DNA of 64,000 nucleotides, taken from an uncultured Collinsella sp. Lineage in GTDB: Bacteria; Actinomycetota; Coriobacteriia; Coriobacteriales; Coriobacteriaceae. Positions 60,080-64,000 of the stretch are shown here, one piece after another (position 1 is the stretch's first letter; each line of letters begins with the position of its first letter). The position numbers and the translations under genes were made by a program. The stretch is taken from NCBI GenBank assembly GCA_934668695.1, contig CAKUOD010000006.1, forward strand, positions 21,020 to 85,019, in the 5' to 3' direction. Below the pieces are notes generated by a model that worked only from the letters and a program-made list of their open reading frames with translations, did not search any database and was not told the DNA's origin.

Positions 60080-60179
60080 GGTGCCCCATGCGGCGGAGGA
60101 TTACCGCACGGCTATGTTCCTTGACGTGTCGCCAGGAGAAGGGCCGCCCCGGAGGACGGCCCTTGGCGTCGCGTTCGGG

Positions 60180-61124
60180 CTACAGCCCGATGAACCCCCT
60201 GAGTCCAGGGTGGGAGAGCGCCATCATCGCAGCCATAACGACCACGAGGACGACGTCTGCGGCGATCAGGCAGTTCCTCGGCCATTTTCCCAGCTCGACA
60301 TTCCGGTGGTTGAAGGACATCTTCCAGATGAACACGAGGAGGATGCACACCGTGTTGATGAGCACGAAGCCCACGAGCGCGGCGAGGAGCACGATGGCGC
60401 GTATGCCGCCGTCAATGCCGAGCGCGCCCATCGCGGAAGTCGAGAACCCGACGCCGCCGTTGAAGGCGAGCACAACCGCCGCGAATACGCCGAGGATCGC
60501 GATGTACTCCATCCTCGTCTTGTCGAGGCGCTCGTCGAACTCCCTTTCCAGCTCTGCGCGTTTCTGGTCCGCCTCATCCCTTTCCGCTTTCACTTCGGCA
60601 ATTGCCGCATTGAATGCGCGCATGGCCTGCTGCTGTTCGATGTCGTGGCTCAGCCTCGTCTTTTCCAGGTCGATGTGGTCGGCGAGTTTGAGGACACTTT
60701 TCGCCTGGTCACAAAGTCCATGCTTCGTCAGGTACTCATGGATGATGCGAATGTTCTCGGCGAGGCAGTTGACCGAATAGGGGACCCCTTCGTCCAAGTC
60801 CCCAGAGGACTGCCCGAGTGCATTGAATACCAAGTCGCAGATGTCGGCATATCTATGGCGATAGGGCTCGCTCCCCCCATATAGCTTTGCGAAGAAGTTC
60901 GAGGCTCGGCGGATGTCCTCTTGGGAGAGCACCGCGGCATCGTCCGTGCTGGCGAGCGATTCGAGCATGTCTCGGAGAGCCTTGCGTTTCTCTGCGTCGT
61001 CGCTGCCTGCGTTTATAGGGGGAACCTTCAGGGGCGGCTTCGAAAGAGTCCCAATTTTGCTGGCAAGCAGAGAGAGGGCCCTTCCGAAGTTTTCGGCCGC
61101 CTTTTCGTAGTCTTGCTCGGTCAC
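60180..61124 (-). CDS. Coiled-coil protein with C-terminal membrane helices, candidate Panacea-linked toxin
   Basis: A 314-residue protein: helical N-terminal half, charged coiled coil (about 170-215; AEVKAERDEADQKRAELERE), then three hydrophobic helices (MEYIAILGVFAAVVLAFNGG, IVLLAALVGFVLINTVCILL, CLIAADVVLVVVMAAMMALS). It overlaps the Panacea gene by 4 bases (ATGA). In Panacea-type toxin-antitoxin pairs, the gene beside the antitoxin is the toxin, and membrane-active toxins are among them, so this protein is the presumed toxin. No other family is recognised. Confidence 0.55.
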   Translation of the reverse strand: MTEQDYEKAAENFGRALSLLASKIGTLSKPPLKVPPINAGSDDAEKRKALRDMLESLASTDDAAVLSQEDIRRASNFFAKLYGGSEPYRHRYADICDLVFNALGQSSGDLDEGVPYSVNCLAENIRIIHEYLTKHGLCDQAKSVLKLADHIDLEKTRLSHDIEQQQAMRAFNAAIAEVKAERDEADQKRAELEREFDERLDKTRMEYIAILGVFAAVVLAFNGGVGFSTSAMGALGIDGGIRAIVLLAALVGFVLINTVCILLVFIWKMSFNHRNVELGKWPRNCLIAADVVLVVVMAAMMALSHPGLRGFIGL

Positions 61125-61579
61125 TCAGAGACCTCGCTAGCGCACTGCATGATCAGCTCATTTGGGATGATTCCCTTGTGTAGGCGTTTCTGGTTGTAGA
61201 TGACGTCCCACGGGGACCCCTCGGCGTGTGAGATCCTGACGAGCTCCCATGGGGATTTCTCAGCTAGCATGTCCACCCCTGCATCCAGGAAAGGGCGGAT
61301 GGAATCATTTATCTTAATGTCGAACTCACGTTTTATCGGGAAGCCGCCGCAGTCAGAGAACTTAACGTAGACATCTCTGATGACCGGGCCGTAGGGCCAT
61401 GCCTCAAACTGGTCGGCGAATAGCAGCTCGCCGGTCTCGCTCGCGTGTATGACTTGCAGGAAGTAAAGAATCTTCTGGAGCTGAAGATTGCTGATTGGCG
61501 TGTCGTGGCGATATCGCCTGCTGACAGCGTACTCGGCGATTTCCATCGCGCAGTACTCTGTCCCGATTTGGACTTTCAT
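61121..61579 (-). CDS. Panacea (DUF4065/SocA-like) domain protein, probable antitoxin
   Basis: A 152-residue protein with the Panacea domain: PISNLQLQKILYFLQVIHAS, LLFADQFEAWPYGPVIRDVY and VRISHAEGSPWD, matching the GepA/SocA pattern 'LQKLLYF...........EAW.YGPV...VY'. Panacea proteins neutralise many different toxins. ATG 61579 follows AAGGAGG by 5 bases; the frame to 61603 lacks a site. Confidence 0.82.
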   Translation of the reverse strand: MKVQIGTEYCAMEIAEYAVSRRYRHDTPISNLQLQKILYFLQVIHASETGELLFADQFEAWPYGPVIRDVYVKFSDCGGFPIKREFDIKINDSIRPFLDAGVDMLAEKSPWELVRISHAEGSPWDVIYNQKRLHKGIIPNELIMQCASEVSE

Positions 61580-61929
61580 CTGTTTCCTCCTTTGCCAAAT
61601 CATACCAGTGATGTGCTTCCCATCTGCGCTTATCGAGATAAAAGCATCTCAGCTCGTCCGGACAAAAAACGGACGGCCCTCCAGCGGGGGTTTCGGTCTC
61701 AAACGCCCCCCTAGTCCTCCACGGCCCCAGCACCGGCACGAGCGACAGGAACGACATGAGCACGAGCGCCGTGACCGCTATGCCCAACGCCCATTTCACG
61801 TCCTCACCTATCACTTCACCGCCTTCCGCTCGAACCTGCAGAAGCGCGCACGTGCGCCCAAGGTCGCTACCGTGTATCTCGCGGTCGCCGCGCCCCTCGC
61901 TAATGGCGCGCGTGGCCCTGCAGTCGGCG
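61580..61929. other. Gap with degraded coding sequence
   Basis: About 350 bases. On the minus strand a phase from GTG 61814 has a membrane-like opening (VKWALGIAVTALVLMSFLSL) but runs out of sense through the Panacea promoter into its gene. The promoter of the Panacea pair must lie here. I do not support a gene. Confidence 0.3.
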
Positions 61930-62362
61930 AGCCCGGACTCGAGCTCCCAGATGACCATCGAGCAGACCGAGGGGTTCTGCCCCAAGGCGGCCGAGGTGCT
62001 CAAAGAGGCCGAGATCGACGCTCTGGCCTACCTCGACTTCCCCTACGAGCACCACGTGAGACTTCGCACCAACAACGTGCAGGAGCGCGCCAACCGCGCG
62101 CCCAAGCGCCGCAGCCGCGTGGTGCAGGTGTTCCCCAACAGAAAGTCGCCCATCGGGATGATGAGAGCGATGTTCTCCGAGAAGGACGAGGACTGGGCGG
62201 GCCTCTGCTGGTTCGACGACGACTCCATCGGCAGGGCTGTGGAGGGCGCCAAGGACCAACACGCCGAAGCACGCCTACGGGGGCACCGCCGCCGAGCACG
62301 CGGCCAGGACCATCGGGCTCGGTGTGGCCGACAGCCCCGTTCCCGGCGGGGAGGCGGTGTGA
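61930..62362 (+). pseudogene. IS256-family transposase remnant (C-terminal part)
   Basis: About 110 codons match the C-terminal part of the 58600 transposase in layout but not in detail: AEVLKEAEIDALAYLDFPYE, RLRTNNVQERANRAPKRRSR, VVQVFPNRKSPIG. After about 62265 the phase shifts, and HAARTIGLGVADSPVPGGEA ends at TGA 62360. There is no N-terminal part or terminal repeat, and it lies opposite in strand to the intact-length IS. Confidence 0.75.
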
Positions 62363-62493
62363 CATTAGCTAGAATGACGGCATTCTAGGTGGTTCTCGGT
62401 TCCTTGGGCAGCCTTCGGCCACCCTCGAGAGCAGAGACCTACATCAACATTTGCGAGACTATCATACTGTTGATGAGCGAATGGAGGCTTGCG

Positions 62494-63102
62494 ATGCGTA
62501 AGTCAGCAAGATACTTGGGGCGGGATGTTGGGCTTAATGCTGAGGAGATGAATGTCTGGCTGAAGGAAGAAGGATACCTCGAAGGCGAACCTGGAGATTA
62601 TAGGGTCACCGAGAAGGGGCATCCCTATGCCACGCAGAGGCATAGGGAAACTGGAAGCCCAAATCATGCTGGCTATGTTGCCACGTAATGGGAAGAGGAG
62701 ATTCTCGATGAAATGGGGCCGCTTTCCTCAGAACGCAGACGCGAGCTTTCCGATTCAGTTGCAGCCAATCGCGCCGAAAAGAAAAGGCAGAGAGAAGAAT
62801 TGGAGGCATCGCTTGCGGCAAATGGCGACTATAGTATTGATGACGGCCAGCGCAATGGAGATGATGCCTCCAATCCGAACGGCGGCAAGGTGGCAGCTGC
62901 TGCGATTGCCGTAATTGCCGTCGGCTATCTGGTGGCGAAAGGTGCTCAGGTGGCAAAGCCTCATGTCGAAAAATGGTGGCGTGAGACCGCGCGCCCAAAG
63001 ATTGTCGAGACAAAGAAAAACGTTATGACGAAGTTCAAGGGTGTATTCGGCGAGCAGGGCGAAGAGGCTGACCCCAAGACAACGGAGAAGACGGCAAATT
63101 AA
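62494..63102 (+). pseudogene. Prophage-type gene split by an in-frame TAA
   Basis: ATG 62494 follows GGAGG by 7 bases. The first part (SARYLGRDVGLNAEEMNVWL then KEEGYLEGEPGDYRVTEKG) resembles the small DNA-binding-like domain of phage-encoded and phage-island proteins. TAA 62686-62688 interrupts, and the same phase continues WEEEILDEMGPLSSERRREL, a charged helix, a hydrophobic AAAAIAVIAVGYLVAKGAQV, and ends at 63102. One gene of about 200 codons with a nonsense mutation is the simplest view; ATG 62713 could restart the second part. Confidence 0.5.
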
Positions 63103-63149
63103 CCTTTAGCGCCTTTCGATGGCGGGGAAAAGCTGGACGCTGCGTTCTC

Positions 63150-63420
63150 ACCCATGCAAGAGTCGTCCATCATCGCGTACCCCACCGTGTCAATCGAGTG
63201 GTCGTTGCCGACGGGGGATGTCGTCAAGCCACGTCCCGTCTCGGTCGCTGTCGAACTTCTTGAGCCTGGACTCCTCGTGCGCCAGCGGACAGCGCACCTG
63301 GTCGTTGCAGATTTCGCGCAGCCCTGCCAGCCACTCCTAGGAGAGCCGCTTCGTGTTGCTCTTGCGCGCGGGCCTCGCCCGCAGCCCCGCCTCGCGCCGC
63401 CACATGCCATCGGCTGCTTG
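63150..63420 (-). pseudogene. Phage terminase large subunit remnant
   Basis: The minus strand reads RKSNTKRLS, a TAG (63337-63339), EWLAGLREICNDQVRCPLAH, KKFDSDRDGTWLDDIP, then after a shift in a G/C run near 63213 GNDHSIDTVGYAMMDDS. 'D.NDHSIDTVRYAM' is the typical end of terminase nuclease domains. It is broken by a stop and a frameshift and has no start. The remaining gap 63421-63644 shows only a few in-phase fragments such as DELIGCDEMPEGKQ. Confidence 0.5.
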
Positions 63421-63644
63421 CCTTCGGGCATCTCGTCGCAACCGATCAACTCGTCGTGCAGGCATGCGTCCCCCCCCCGCCGGGCGCGTCCGCGTAGGCG
63501 AACAGCTGGGCGAATAGCATCACCACAGTATTTATGGCGGGGAAGGCCGCGAGCAAAGGCGTAAGAAATGCAACCCACGACGCACAACGCTCCACCAACT
63601 AACCGTTATTCAGGGACACGTTCGGCCAACTGCGCCCTAAATAA

Positions 63645-63688
63645 AACGGGGGTCCCGAGCACTAGTCCGGGACCCCCGTTGTTTCGTA
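63645..63688. terminator. Strong terminator at the end of rfbB
   Basis: AACGGGGGTCCC (63645-63656) and GGGACCCCCGTT (63669-63680) pair perfectly, with TTTTATTT on the minus strand. It closes the rfbB unit and bounds the accessory region. Confidence 0.85.
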
Positions 63689-63701
63689 TGAGCTGTTACC
63701 T

Positions 63702-64000
63702 CTACTGCCCCTGCGCGCGGTAACGGGTCTCGGTTGCCTCCTTGGCGGGGCGCCACCAGGACTCGTTCTCCACGTACCAGTCGATCGTCTGTTTGAGCCC
63801 CCCGGCGAAGTCGGTGTGCGCCGGCCTCCAGCCCAGCTCGCGTTGGAGCTTCGTCGAGTCGATGGCGTAGCGGCGGTCGTGGCCGGGGCGGTCGGCGACC
63901 CAGTCGAAGTCCTCGGGGTCCTTTCCCATCGCCTCCAGGATCATGCGCAGGACCGTGATGTTGTTCTTCTCGCCATTTGCGCCGATGAGGTAGGTCTCCC
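63702..64000 (-). CDS. rfbB: dTDP-glucose 4,6-dehydratase, C-terminal part (partial)
   Basis: The frame runs in from the window end and stops at 63702. The visible 99 residues match the C-terminal part of RfbB: ETYLIGANGEKNNITVLRMI, DFDWVADRPGHDRRYAIDS, KLQRELGWRPAHTDFAGGLK and TIDWYVENESWW. The enzyme makes dTDP-4-keto-6-deoxyglucose for rhamnose synthesis; the catalytic N-terminal two thirds lie outside the window. Confidence 0.92.
   Translation of the reverse strand, partial: ETYLIGANGEKNNITVLRMILEAMGKDPEDFDWVADRPGHDRRYAIDSTKLQRELGWRPAHTDFAGGLKQTIDWYVENESWWRPAKEATETRYRAQGQ

Noticed and set aside
61404..62003. 199-codon minus-strand frame across the Panacea promoter
   Set aside because: Only the first part is protein-like (one membrane-like helix). 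It runs through the start and promoter of the Panacea gene and loses sense.

Overview
The window reads as a chromosomal segment of a Gram-positive actinobacterium of the class Coriobacteriia, most likely Collinsella or a close relative. This is an inference from gene content and order, not from a database match. The supporting points are actinobacterial synteny blocks (rimO-pgsA-cinA-recA-recX-rny; lexA divergent from a LysM gene followed by nrdR; a MerR-FHA-phosphatidyltransferase trio), an LPXTG surface protein, NlpC/P60 and DegV proteins, and intergenic palindromes.

Layout. 1-13.2 kb (mostly +) holds core genes: rimO (end), pgsA, cinA, recA, recX, rny, a GHKL ATPase, spoVS, miaB, miaA, hflX, then lexA and a DUF1624 membrane protein on the minus strand, and a LysM cell-division-inhibitor-like gene, nrdR and dut on plus. 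LexA-type operators sit before recA and between lexA and the LysM gene, so this is the SOS core. 13.2-21.7 kb holds repeats, an UgtP-like glycosyltransferase, trxB, a DUF1836 regulator, degV, an NlpC/P60 hydrolase, apt, an FtsR-like MerR regulator, an FHA protein and a second phosphatidyltransferase. 22.0-26.9 kb is a visibly GC-richer block with a three-gene ABC transporter, a small YxeA-like exported protein and a two-component system, the arrangement of peptide-antibiotic sensing and export modules. 27.5-44.8 kb (all minus) is a dense housekeeping cluster: tRNA-Pro, coaBC, zinc-ribbon protein, Nif3, cysteine desulfurase, rpe, gpsA, plsY, der, a DUF512 radical-SAM protein, ispH, plsC, cmk, rluB, scpB, scpA, an M50 protease, a small membrane protein and an ABC-F ATPase. 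44.7-47.0 kb is a tRNA cluster (Ala, Met/Ile2, Ala, Val) with an 822-bp-offset duplication that copied tRNA-Ala together with the 5' end of the ABC-F gene, plus a large palindrome and a gene remnant.

47.0-63.6 kb is an accessory region, nearly all on the minus strand, that looks like a decaying defence island on prophage debris. It holds a DUF3825 protein, an overlapping DUF4160 gene pair, two HEPN-like proteins, an LPXTG protein, a KAP P-loop NTPase, a two-gene CBASS-like unit (CD-NTase with C-terminal sensor plus a membrane-anchored alpha/beta protein), two operons headed by the same duplicated small gene (one followed by a membrane protein, one by a HEPN-like protein), a frameshifted IS256-family element inserted in a likely terminase small-subunit remnant, a Panacea-domain toxin-antitoxin pair, a second transposase remnant, a prophage-type gene with an in-frame stop, and a terminase large-subunit remnant. 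Several of these reading frames carry single in-frame stop codons, two of them at positions best read as tryptophan codons. The window ends in the C-terminal part of rfbB (dTDP-glucose 4,6-dehydratase).

The most noteworthy parts are the CBASS-like pair with an effector domain I do not recognise, the shared small gene heading two different translationally coupled units, the Panacea pair, and the interrupted frames around them.
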